From: Himantopus leucocephalus
Lineage: Eukaryota > Chordata > Aves > Charadriiformes > Recurvirostridae
Assembly: GCA_003993805.1 (NCBI GenBank)
Contig: RSEF01000001.1
Span: 69,733,228 to 69,797,227, forward strand
Length of the DNA stretch: 64,000 bases
Direction: 5' to 3'
Under the pieces are notes generated by a model. That model was not told the DNA's origin, ran no database searches, and was given only the letters and a program-made list of their open reading frames with translations. Both the position numbers and the translations under genes were made by a program. Each line of letters begins with the position of its first letter. The stretch's first letter is position 1. Positions 1-13,200 of this stretch are shown here, in pieces.

Positions 1-2820
1 TGCTTATGTGGTCAAGCTTTTCTTCACACGTAGGAGAGAGGCTCTTAGTAACAAAAGCTGAGGTTCTTATCTAACCATGCCAGTTAATGTTTAAGTATAG
101 TTGGAAAGGAGACGGAGAAAGCAGTTCTCAGGCCCCAAACAGAGATAGAGAACTCTATCCTGGAGCCTTCTTTCAGAAAAGAGATACATTCTTGGGCTTT
201 TGGACAGGGAAGTGAAACTGAAGCTCCCCCAGCCAGGTGAGTGCTCTAACCACAGAACTGTTTAGAGATGCCCCTTCCCAGCTGTGGGCTGCCAAGAAGC
301 AGGTTCTTATCTATCTTGGTTACTAGAACACCACATTCAGCTCCAGACAGGGGGGCTTTAATACTCATTGCTCAGTGTACTGACTCTTGAAGCCACTTTC
401 AAGTGCCTCTTAAGGACTGGATCTACAACAGCCACTACTGGGATACCAGAGTCCTTTGAGAGGCGTTTTAGACAGGCCAAGAGCCCCTTTTTACTTAAGA
501 GTACTTCAACTTTTGATAGGAACTTGCAGTTTGAGAGAGTCAAAGTCTTTTAAAGCACTTCTAGTGCTGTAGTTCTAAAATCAACCTTAATTCAGCTGCC
601 TGTACAGGCTCTGTCTATGCAATCACATCAAGCTGTTGCAAAACAGGTGTTAACTCTGGCTTGACTGCACATGACAAAGAGCACACCCATGGATGACACC
701 AACAGCAGCAAGTAGAGGCAGAAAATTAGCATATTTGCCATCCCATGTTTCCTTGCTATAGCTGTGTCCATGAACATTGCTGCTTATTAGTTTTCACTGC
801 CAAGTCTGTCTAGTTTTGTTTACTAAAGGCAAGGCTCACTACAACTACAGTTTAATGCTAGCATTAGATTAAAACTGACTCTGTAGCAACTTGATCCCTA
901 CAGTGCAGTCCTGTACTGTATCTCAAATCATAAGGGGCTATATATGGATTCCCTCATTTTAAGCTGCTGTAGCATTAATAATTCCATCTATACAAGTTTT
1001 GTTCCAAACATAAGACACCCCATACCTCACAGTATCCTCCAAACAGAAATTTATTTTCTACCTCCTGTAGCAAGAAAGAGTTATTTTGTATTTCATTAAA
1101 TGAACCAGGCATCCCCTCAGCAAGATTACAATATACCTTGGGCTACAATCAGGAAAGAGCTGTACTATTAAGATTTGAACTAAAGCAACAGAGGTTGTAA
1201 AGAAACATTGTTTGCTTCTATGATCACATTCAGACCAACCAGAATGGGCAGCAGACACTTACTTTGCACTTACCACAAGATGCAAAACTTTAGATCGAAC
1301 CATACGCATATATTCTTGCATAGGGAGTAAAGTCAAGGCACTTCAAGTGAAAACATGCATCTTTTTCTAAAGATTTTTGTTTTGAAATCAAGATTTTGCT
1401 GGTGGAAGTTTATTACTCTTTATACATTTTTCATCTTAACATGACTCTCATTGGTCTCTTTAGTTTCTGTACCTTAGGAATTTGCTTAAAGAAAATATAG
1501 CACAGCCTAAGTAGTCACCCTCCATATTTTTACATTAAAAGTTTGCCTTAATTCTACTGACTTTATTCCTGTTCTTACAGAAGAAAAAACATAGCAGCCT
1601 ACTAACCTACTTGACTCATTTCAAAGCCTCTACTCTTTTCAGTCATTCCACTTTGGGGTGGGAAATCATAATGCAACAGGAAGCTTAGAAACAAGCCTAC
1701 CAATAGCAAGATTCAAACTGGAAGTGACACACAGCAGTATTGCCTGATGACAAATACATGCAGTTCTTTAACTCAGAGAAAAAGAACCACAGCACACTTC
1801 AAAGCAAGAGATCCAACAGAAACTACTTGTCACGATGCACTTGACTGCATCATTCGCCTTACAACTAGATAGAACAGCCTCCACACCAAAGCAAATCATT
1901 ACTTGCGTATTCTCATCTTCCCCTGTAACACGTACGGAATGAAGGTTTAGAAGGAGCAGCGTCCACCATTGTGCCACACGGACACCCTCACAAAAAGTAA
2001 AACATGCTACTTCTGACCCCTTACGAAGAAAAGCTCATCGATGTGCTCTGGCTGGTAAGTTTACTACCTTTTTCCATCTTACCAGAACACATCTTTGCTA
2101 AACTTACATTTGAATGCAGCTTTCCAACAGGATGTTAACAACTTACATTCATTATGTAGGGGAGGAAAGGCTAGTTCTACTACAACACTTTCCATTTTTT
2201 CTGTTTCTCCCCATCTCAGTTTTAAGTGTAATTTGTGCAAATTACATTCAAATCCTTTTCTCCTGCTACTTGCCTCCAGAAAAAAACAAACAAACCAAAG
2301 ATGGTTTTAGACTGTTCAGTTAAACTTTTATTAGTCATATCCCTCAGCATCTTAATGTTTCTAGTAGTTTACTTGAACTTTATGTATTTCTGCAAAAGAA
2401 TGCTTCTTTTTGAACACACATAGGCTTAAAGAATCATGCGGATTCTCAGGAAGTGTCCTGGACCTGCTGTCCAAACAGCATTATGACAGGATACTGCAAT
2501 TGACTTTGTTCAGAGGAAGATTAATACCATAGTGCAGAACTTACTTCTGAGAAAGCAAGCCACCTCTGTTCCCACTAATGGCCCCATAGATTCCTTCAAC
2601 AGCTCAATTGTCTCAGCTGTCTGTTCAGAATGTGTTCCTTATGTTACAGACTCTTTGCTGGAAAGGTTATAACCAAGTTAAAATTCCATGTTAGTATGAT
2701 ACTATTCTGCAGGAGTTAAGTGACATAAATGCCTTTATATTTACGGAAACACACACACAAAAATAATCAATCAAGCTGAAACACAGAAGCTTCAAATTTA
2801 AAAGAACAGACAGACTTCTT
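1..2820. other. Non-coding flank beyond the MKRN1 3' end
   Basis: No open reading frame here has splice-site support or resembles a known protein; the longest frames are about 70 codons and low in complexity. The stretch is AT-rich, like intergenic or distal UTR sequence of a bird. Around 230-260 there is a short piece (GTGCTCTAACCAC) that recalls the B-box region of tRNA-derived repeats, but the match is too short to call. Part of this region could belong to a longer MKRN1 3' UTR if a more distal poly(A) site is used. Confidence 0.5.
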
Positions 2821-2824
2821 GTTT

Positions 2825-4215
2825 CATTTTTTTTTGATGTTTTTTATTTGGGAAAAGTGCTTCTTACAAAAGGCAGCTGCAAAACAATACGTTATAGACC
2901 TCAGAACAATTTCTCATTCCATTTAAAAGTGAAAGGAGAGGCAGTCTAGGGGACAAGAGCAGCAGGAGAACAGATCACGGGGCATCCACGAGTCAATAAA
3001 AAACAGCAATAATGTAATGCAAGGTTAAAATTCCTGTGCTGGGGCTTTGGTGGCAAAGTAATTTCTCAATGCAAATTACAGCCAGAAACTGCATGACTGC
3101 CTTTGTAAGCAGTAACTCACATAAGCTGAACAGCTTTACCAGGCAACCTGCCCAGCTCAGATGCTGAGAGGCACGTCTACCTCGAACCAGCTGAGAGGCG
3201 TAGCAATTTCCTAGCGAAGCTCACAGCTTAAGTGGTTACACCAAGTTCTAAAACTTACAGAGCAATAAAGCTAAAGGGGCCTCTCTCTGGCATTCCTCTG
3301 ACACTACCTTGGCTAACCGGATTTCTGCTCCTGGACAACCCTAATCATACACATGAAAGAGAGCTGGTGTATTAGGGAGTGCTATCTATTAAGTTAAGTG
3401 ATAGTTAAGATCACTGCCACAGACTGGGCTGAGACCACTAAACCAGTTTCATGTCCAATTGGAGGCTAGACTTCATGCACCAAGAGGGGATGAAAGATGG
3501 TTTTGTTATTTTTTTAACTTACACAGAGTCTCCCCATCCTTGAGGTCCAACTCTACATTTATCTGTATATACACATAGAGAGTTCTCCTTTCACAAAGAC
3601 ATTTTCCTTTCATGCTAAACACAGTAAAAACCCAGAACGTTCACACCTGGTTCTGGTTACACAGTAGTAATAGTAATGTGCAAGTAAACAAGAGACCAAA
3701 ATCACAAATGAAGATGTGTACATGAGGGGGCTGGAACGGAGCTGATGCCAGAAAGAGTATTTGTATCTGGCCTGAAGTCAGAAATATTGGTACAAAGACA
3801 GAAAAAAGGCCATCAGCCAATTTACATCCCCACTGCATGGCCACTGCTCATTTTTGTATCCGGGCTCTTCAAAATGAGTGTGGAAGTCCTGTAAACACTT
3901 TAACCCTGGAATTGGGTGAACTCTGTTGGGTACACAGATGAAGCAACAAACCTAAGCTAACTGTTTGACAGTTAAATTCATTTTTACAAAAACTAACATT
4001 TTAAAGATTTATTTCTTGTTATTTGTTTAAACAGAGGAAAAACAACACTCCTGGGGTGGGAGGGGATGGGAAGAGACAGACCCTGGGTAAAAGTTATTAC
4101 AACAGCACCTGGAATTGATCGGCCTGCCTAGGAGAAACACAGGCACTGCCACAACACCACAGGTAATAGCTACTGCCTGAAGCCAAGACAACAGTCCACA
4201 CTCCACTGACAGGTG
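2825..4215 (-). other. MKRN1: Probable MKRN1 3' untranslated region
   Basis: This is the stretch between the MKRN1 stop codon and the best downstream poly(A) signal on the minus strand. It holds no credible reading frame. A length of about 1.4 kb is plausible for a makorin 3' UTR. A second, more proximal AATAAA on the minus strand at 4008-4013 could give a much shorter UTR. The boundaries are inferred from signals, not from transcripts. Confidence 0.5.
2843..2848 (-). terminator. Candidate MKRN1 poly(A) signal
   Basis: The minus strand reads AATAAA here, followed within about 20 bases by an A-rich stretch. It lies about 1.37 kb past the stop codon. It is the best candidate 3' end, but 4008-4013 is an alternative. 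Confidence 0.45.
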
Positions 4216-7200
4216 CTATAGATCCAAGTCATAATAATCTTCCAGCTCATCATGAAACAAGTCCCACTCATCCTCGGAATCCGTTAGCTCATCGTCACCT
4301 CCTGCTGCCAACAGCATAAGCAACATCTCACCAAGCTCAAAGGTCACCACCTCATCCTCGTCGGTCTCAAATGGATCACCGTTCTCTCGCTCCTCGATGA
4401 ACTCCCAGAACCGATTCCTCCGCTGGGCCTGCAAGTGGAAGACAAGGATTTCCCCAGGTGACCAACTGGTATAAGGTGGGAGTCTTCTCAGAGGCTGACA
4501 GGGTTCAGCCCCTGCCATACTTTCTGACATGCAAGAAACCATGTTTTCTCATTCAGGGAGGTACCGACCTCCAGTAGAATTTACCTTTACACACACCTAT
4601 TAAGGCTGCTCAACATTTCTACTTCAGTATGTTGGTGTACTAGGAAAGTTTTTAAAATCCACTCTTTCCATCTTGGCCTTCAGCATTCACAAACTTTAGA
4701 CCACTGCCTCCTTCAAATTCACCATTTACACAGGTCTATCAGAAGTTAAAAAAAAAAGCCAACGTTTCCCTGTCCTCTTCTTAAGGCAGCTGATTTAACG
4801 CACACACGTCTTGCACTCTCTGTGTATAGAAAGGACAAAAAACAGCAGCACTGACCCGGTATCTACTTGATGTTCCCACTTTGGGTCTCTGTGGCTCCTC
4901 TCGGCGGCCATCAGGATATGCATGTTTGTAAAAACAGTTCCCTCCAAACGGACAGCTCCCACGGCCTTCATCAAAATACCTGCATGGCTTGTTGCTGGAA
5001 AGGAAAATATCGTAACCCTTATTTACAGCAGACCCCAACCAGACTTCAGAATTGCATTTAGCTGTAGTCCAAAAGGATCTCAGGTAACATTTGGAGCTGA
5101 AGGTATTTTCATCAGTGTAACACCTACACACAGAAATAACGTATTACACAATGTGTGTGGGTCGATGCATGCATAGGGACACTGATGGGTCGCAGCGCAC
5201 AAGCTCGTACTACCTTATGGCTACACCACCAGTGTTTTGTGTATAGAAGGGAAAGACTGAGGTCAAAGAACATAGGAATAGCTCACGACCGTGTGGCTGC
5301 ATGCATCTGTGAGCAGACAGGTATGAACGCACTTCACATGTGGTGGTGGAAACAAGGTGTGAGAGGGCTTTACATCAACACCCTTCTTCTCTGGATATGC
5401 CTTTATCTCTGCTGTCTCAACTTCACAAAAGGCTGCAGTGCTCATACCTCATTGCCTCCTTGTATTTCTGAATGAGTTTCTGCTTCTCTTCCTTCTCCTC
5501 CACCCAGTACTCACTTGGAATGACAAAGTTAGATGTAATCCGACATTCTGGGCAGGACCTGGGGAATGAACAGACTGCGCTGCAGAATTCCACTTTACAG
5601 GGCGCTCTCTCTCCTATATAACAAATCATGGCATATATCCGTCTTTAAAGATGTACTCTACCCACACACTTGCTGTATGGGCTTTACAATCTAGATTCTC
5701 TCTTACACACAAAGATAACCTAAACTCTCTTCAAGAACTCAATGGCAGCTGGTCAGCTCGTCTCAGAAAAGCTTGAAAAAACACTTCACACACACTCCTT
5801 TTTCTTTAGAATTAAATAAATTTATTTTGGCTTGATTTCTGTATTTATTTGATTGGAACTTGTTTTTTTAAAACAGCCTTTAAATGGAGAAATGTCTTGC
5901 CAACTGATTAATGAACTAAGGCAGTAATGAATTAAGAAGCATACATTCTGAACTGGTTAATCTGTTTTCAGATTCCTGGCTGGGTGTCCAAGACATAAAT
6001 GGTAACCATTGGACAACATACTACTAAATAAATGAGAGTTATTTTCTAGCATTAAGTGAGTTTTGCAGACTTAATCCATATTAACCAAATCAGAGTGTAA
6101 GTGTTATCCCTAACAATTATTTCACTGTCAAACTAAAGTTAGTATGCATTAAATGCAGTCTCTGTGCAGTCTGCATCTGGAAGTCTGTTGCAAGTTGTCA
6201 CAAGTTACTAAGTTCTTCCATAGTAACAAAGCACAATCGAAATGGGAAAGTGCCTCACTTTATAATCTTGCTCTCAAATTGCTTAGCACTCCTCCACTTG
6301 CGGATGCACTTGAGACAGTAAGTGTGGCTGCAGTTGGAGAGGATCCCAAAGCGGCGCTCACTAGGATTAGCTTTCTCATACACCACCTCCATGCATATCC
6401 CGCACACCATGTCTTTACTACGCTGGACGGCAAATGAAAGCTCCATGTCCTTCTCGTGAGCTTCAATGCAAGACTGAAAAGGAGAGACAAAGAAAACGAC
6501 TACAGAGACAACTGGTCACCTGGTGAACTCTAAGCAGGTTTTTAAGCTCAGTTTTACTCTGCTGTTTTGCATAACGAATGGAGTATGATTAAGCTGAAAA
6601 ATCTTCATCCTAAAGAAAATCTGCTCAGATAGTGGGGAACAACCAATTCAGAGTTCAAATTCCTCTCTTCAGACATTGCTTTTAAACATGAGAAAGGCAA
6701 TCTAAAAGATCATCCGGTTTTACTAGGCAAAGAACAAAGCTTTAGTATTTTAAGCAGACTGCTCTCTCAGCACAGATAAGGAAACCCAGCTGCTTTTCAA
6801 TATGGCCCTGACAGGAAACAGTCCAGTTTACAACAGGAATTTCATTCACTGCCTGACCTGCCTGCATCTTCAAATGAAAGGGAATTAGCAACAAGTGATT
6901 GCGGGGAGGCAGGAAGCAGTAACTTAAAGCTGCTTAACCCCAGACAGTTGTTTGCTTACCTTTATGTGCTGGGATCTCTGTGCAGCATCAATTGGATGCA
7001 AGACCTGCAGTCCACACATATCACACACATCCCCATGGATATACACGCAGTTTTCTCCATAACGACATTCTCCTACTGCAGCGTAGGGGCACAGCTCCTT
7101 CTTTATCTCCACATCTGCTTGCTGCTTTTCGTATTCTTCCTCAATCACCATTTCCTGCAAGGGTGCTTCAGCACAGGAAGGAGCAGCTGGGAACAAAGTT

Positions 7201-10200
7201 AAGGACAGTAAGAAATACATTCAGATTTAGAGCACTAGGAGCGAGAATACATTGTTTTAATGCAAAGTAATCTTTGGGTAACTCTGCTCAAGTTATCCAA
7301 AGAGAATAAAAGCAACCAAAGTTCATTTCAATGCAAGTGTCACACACCCTCAACCTGAAATAACAATTCTTTTCCCACTCCAGAAAGCACAACCAATTTC
7401 TTCATCCTTCGACCCAGACAAGACTAAAGCTATCAAGGTTTCTGTGGTCAGATGCAGACCCATTTACAGGCTAAGTCCACACCAGAAAAATCTCACTGGT
7501 TCTCAGTAGCTCCAGTACATTTTTATACAAACTCTGGTTCAGCAACAATAAGGTTACAGATCTCTCACTGCTTTGAGAATTAATTCCATATCAGCTAAAG
7601 TTAACAGGCTTTTTCCCCAGAAATTACACAGCTGAAGCAATAAAGGTGTATCCAGCATAACAAAATGCCAATATGGAAAGACCACAAGAGCCGTTCCTTA
7701 TGTGCAGGTTAATTAGCATTTTGTTGTTCAGCCTGAACAACATACTTTCACTTCTAGACTCCCATGCATCTGTATGATGTGTCCACACCTCTCTAACTCT
7801 ATTCTAGATACTTGCCAAAACCCCTATCCAAAACAGATATCCAGTCTGTTAGTCAGACACGTAAACCTAGCTTTAAGAAACTGAAATTCAGGGCATTTTC
7901 ATTGCATTCTAAGGTAGCCATCAGTTTTGCAAAATCCTGGCTAAGTAAATTCCCCTACCTAATTCTAAATTGAACTGAAATCTGTATAATTTCTCTTCCC
8001 CATTTAGACAGCTTCTACTTAAGACCTCTCCCTGTACCTCTTGAACATGTGCTTGTCTGTGTCACCACAAGCCAAACAAGCCTTTTGAGATCATACATAA
8101 CCGGGATGATAAGTTACAAGACAAAAGCAGTCAGTTTGAAACCGAAGATACAGTAGATGCAGGAGAACAACTATATTACTGTATACAAAATTTGAGTGAC
8201 TTTATTCAAAATAAACACCAGGAAGAACAGCAACTGGACTTACTTACATAACAAATAGTTGTTACAAGAGTAAAAAGTCATCTATGCTCTAAGAAAGTGT
8301 AACTTGTATAAGCTGTTTGAGCACTAGATTTGGAAAAGTAAGCAAAACCTATTAAAGGCATACTTGGATCAGTAAAAGACAGACTCCTCAAGAAGAATCA
8401 GAGGCTGCGTACCCACACAGTTTTCATCCCCACAGAACAAAAAGATACAGTAAGATATACCAGCCTGTTAGCTTTTGACACAAAGAAAAAGCAGGTCCCT
8501 GAGAGCTCAGCATTTTGGGGCATAAGCAAATATTGAAAATTAGCATAGGAAAATATTAGCTCTCAAAATAAGTTCCAGTCTGCTTCTTGAACCATCTCTC
8601 ACTTTAGAGGTCATTCACACTGATCTGAGATCAGTCTGTTTGCTTTTAAAAAGTATGTTTCTAGCAAGTGAGTGACAGAATAACAAGTCAACTGTTAACC
8701 TACTCATTTTTCAGTACGAGATTCCCAACCAAAAATCTTCATTACCTCTTCTTCCCCATGAGTTCTAGTGAACTGGCACCAAGAGAAATAACAAGTACCC
8801 ATATACTAGGCTCTACCTGCTCTTCTGAGTAGCTGAATATAATATGAAAGTCTGTACTTATTAATGGCAATCCCGCCCCTCCCCGTTTGAAATCTATAGT
8901 CTCCACTTCCAAAGGCAGTAACAAAGCAAAACAAACAAACAAACAAACAAAAAAAATCGCAATTACCAGTCTGTTTCTGTTCCCTTGACTGCCATTTTTG
9001 CCAGTATTTTTTCTAGTTAGTGTTGTTACAGATTTTTTACCTAGTTGAATTCAACTGACTTCTGACATCTTGTTAGACCCTCACTGAAAGAGGAGAGTTT
9101 AGCAGATCATAGGATGGATGGGCAGAAGCCTAATAGACAATCGCAGCTGAGTTTTAAAGGAATTGAGTGACATAGCACTTCTTTTAATGGGGCTGGCAAG
9201 ATGATCTTTGCTTAAGGCAATCCTATATCCCTGGAAAATCCATACTTTGAAAGAAGAGGCACATTTGAAGCTTCTCTTAATAGAAAAAATTTCCAGAGTC
9301 ACCTGCACTCCTCTCAAGGATATCTTTTGTCAACGCTTTATTCAGTAAGGGTTTTAGTCATTAAAAAAAACCCAAACCCAACAAACTTATTACTTGAGGT
9401 TCTTTGAGAAGAAAGGCTTTGAAGTCTTACCCCTCCAGAGACTTAGAAACCCGTTTATATTTACTATGCTAGTCCACAGAAGGAGAGAACAGAGGTTCAC
9501 ATGTTGACACAAAAAAAGTAGACAGTTGTTACTTAAAACAAACTAACCACAATCAACAACTACTTAAGTCAACAAGCACAGTACAGCTACTACATTCCAG
9601 TCCAGTCCACAATACCATCCTTGCACAAAAAAAGTACAACCAGTTCTTATTGACTTAGTGAATCCAACACCCCTCAGAGTAACATTTACTCTACTGTCTG
9701 CTGTTTTCAAAACCACAACTCTCCAGTAGGTGGACCCAGTCTCTATCTTCTCACTGCCCATGTCACAGTCAACAGGGTAAATTCATACTAGTGAAAAAAC
9801 TTGTTCACTGCCTTTAATTCACACACCACCTGCTTTCACTCTAGGACATGCTTTGTACTTCTAGCATCAGGAAACAGCCACTCAATTCAGAGTGTTTCTT
9901 TTATTTCCGCCTTTCTACTCTCCCTCAGTTATTCCAGAACATCTAGAACAGCAGCTGCAAAATATGGAAGCTTCGTGCATCTGTACATCAAATGAGCGAT
10001 TATCTGAAGAATCATCACTATTTTCTTTGCTTGGCCCTGAGGTCAGGTTTAGTCCCAAATCAAAGAATCATCTGCAGTAGCAGAATGTCTTGTCTCATAG
10101 TAAAAGATGAGTGTTATAGCCCAAGCTACGCATGGTTAAACTGCCAACTCTGAATCTTTGGCATTTGTAAGAATTTAAAACATACAGGCTTCTAGCTAAT

Positions 10201-13200
10201 CTTGAAAAATAGGTTCCATTTTAAAGTTTCCAAGTACCTGTACATTTCTCCAGGCACTTGACAAGAATACTCTGTACGGCTTTAAAGTACACACTGTGGA
10301 ACACACTGCACACATCTTCCTGATCACTACAGCAAGGTTCATTTTCATAGCCTAATAAAGACAGTGGCTGCAGAAAAGTAAGGTTTTTAAAACACAGCTT
10401 TTAAGAAGTCACCAGGGGAATTAGCATCATGTAGCAAAGTTCAGAACAAACAGCTGAGTATGCTTGTACATTAAAATACATCAAATTTTAAAGGATACAA
10501 ACCAGAGAATTTGGAACAAGATTCAGAGAATATTGTTTAACTTAATCTGTGGCAGCAACAAGTCTCCATGAAAAATAAGCCTGACCCCATAGTTTTACTG
10601 AAGCAGTTCCTTTTTCTAAGTGAGTTAAAGGTATAATGAAATGATCTTACACTTCAGGAATTTAGGAGAAAGCACCACCTCTCCTATAAGGAGTGGGTGT
10701 ATTTAGAAGACGCCTGGCTGTTCAAACTAGCAATAAATTGACTGTAGTGGAGGATGACCCAGCCATTAAGGGCACTGAAGCCCACGAAGAGAGACTGAAG
10801 AAACTGGACTTGTTCAGCTTAAGAAGTGATCTTTATTGCTACCTTCAACTACGTAATGGAAAGGAAAAAAAAACAAAACAAACTGCAGTGCCAGACTCTT
10901 CTCAGATGTGCACACGACAAGAGACAGAAGGCAAGCTGAGGCAGGGAAAAATCCAATTACATACTAGGAAAGAGGTTTTTCCTCGAAACACTGCTAAGGT
11001 TGCCCATAGCTTAGAGAGTTTTGAACATCTCCAAGGACAGAGATTCAACTAAACAAAGCCCCTGGCAACTTGACATCTCTGACCCTGCTTTGAGCAGGAA
11101 ATGAACTAGACAAAATCTAGAGGTCCCTTATAATCTAAACTATTCTATTCTGATTTTAAAAAGGGATCTTTTGTCTCAATGAAGACAGAAGTTGTATCTT
11201 TTATGACAGTAAGGTGACATATTAACAGGTAGAAGACAAGTTTTCATTCTTTCTGACTATACCCAAATCACAAATACACCAAACAATTCCATAATCAAAC
11301 TTCTCAACAATACTAGCAAAATCTTAATGTTGCTCAACCATTCCTTTCCTCTTCACCCTTCCTCAAATCAGATCAGAGCAGGCTCCAGCAGCACCCTGTA
11401 ACAATGAGAAGGTAACTCGCTTTTCAGATCTGATATTCTGAGAAGTGCTGTGGAGACAAACAAATATAGTCTGAGCACTGTATGACAACTTCAAACTCTT
11501 CTGGACACAAGGTGTCTGTTTTGGATTCAAACAATTATTTGAGTACTCATGGCCATAAGCCTTCAGTTTTAGAGAGCCAAAGATTAGAAAGTATGCTAAA
11601 ATAAACACCTTCAGCCTACTTTTCACTTAAAATGTCTTTGTGATATCTTTCTAAAGGGAAAGCAGATGACAAGTAAGCTACTTTAACATATTTTCCTCTC
11701 CCATCACATATGCAAACTAAACTTCAAAGAAGGAGATTCTCCAAGTCATTCAGAGTCATAACAAGATGAAGCCCAGTTATGTAGAGACTGTCTTTAAGTA
11801 CACCTGGTTTCAGAGATCATCAGGACAGCAGTAGCAACTGACATGGAACAGTCCAACTATTCACATCAGAAAATTCAAGCACAAGTTAAGGACAGATCAC
11901 TACAAGTCATTAATAAATATTAATAGCTGTACTCAATAAAACCAAAAGCATTGATGTACTACATAGAAATTGTTGACCCATGGTAAAAATTTACTGTTAT
12001 CCCATGATCAGCTTACCACGTCCACAGTACGGCTGCCCAGGGACAAACTCTACAGCATTCACCCAGTCTTCATCACCTAGTCCTGCAGCTGCCAGATCTG
12101 CATTTTCATCTTCTATCTCAGCAATAATTTCTTCAACTGTTTCAGGGAGTGATGCGAAGTCTGAGGACACTGAGGGATAAATTTTTGCATCTAGATTCAC
12201 ATCAGTCACTTCTTCCTGTTTCAGTGGCTTGGTATGTTCATATCTAAAAAGTTAAAACACATCATGTTACCTCCATATGCCCACGGTATTGGAAATAAAC
12301 TGATTAAGATATAAACACACTATTTGGAAGCAGGACCTAGAAATGGCTTGGAAGAGAAAGCCATTGATGACTATTTTATAGAGATATGCTTCCACTTGTG
12401 TCATCTGTCAGCACTGCTTAAGGAAACAGAAGATACTCCATGATTTTGGAGGAAATTCATTTTTTAAAAGAGATGACTAAGGGCAGATACTGCTGTCTTC
12501 AACTACCTCGTGGGAAGCCACAAGGAAGATGCAGCCAGAGTCTTCTCATGGGTTCAGTGATAAAACGACAGTCAGTAGACAAGTCCAAAATGGGAAGTTA
12601 CAATTAGATATTAGGAAAAAAATTCACTGTGAGAGTAGTCAAACACTGGAACAGGTGCCCGGAGAGGCTGCACAATCTTCATCCTTGCAGATAATCAAAA
12701 CTTGACTGGATAATCCCTTGGGCAACCTGACCTAAGCGGGCTCTGCCTTCAGCACAGCTCCAGAGATCCCCACCAACATAAATTATTCTTTTGCTGCATC
12801 TGAGCATCTTGCCCCATTCAGATTTTATGTTGAATTTTAGTAGTTATTTCTAATGCCTCTTTCAACTTACTGTGGAAAATGTTGCTCAGAACACTTTGAT
12901 CCCTGCCACTCACAAACAACAGGAAAGCACCATTTCCCCTCAAAAATCTGCCTTCCAGCAACTAGTAGACTACACAGGAAAATAAGTTACAGGAGTATCT
13001 TTGAAGTCTTAGATATTTGCTAACTAACTGCAAGGACAAAGGGATGGAATTTTTGGATATCATACAAAACTTTTAAGCAACTGTGATTCATTTACCTTGT
13101 GTCAGATTGAAAACAACAAAGTGTCACAGTTCTTGCATACTAAAGAGATGCTCCCAACCAAATGTCAGCTTTGAAATCCTAAGGAAGCTATGAAGCACAA

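Noticed and set aside
200..330. Possible tRNA-derived SINE fragment
   Set aside because: Only a short B-box-like piece is seen. No A box, tail or flanking duplication could be found.
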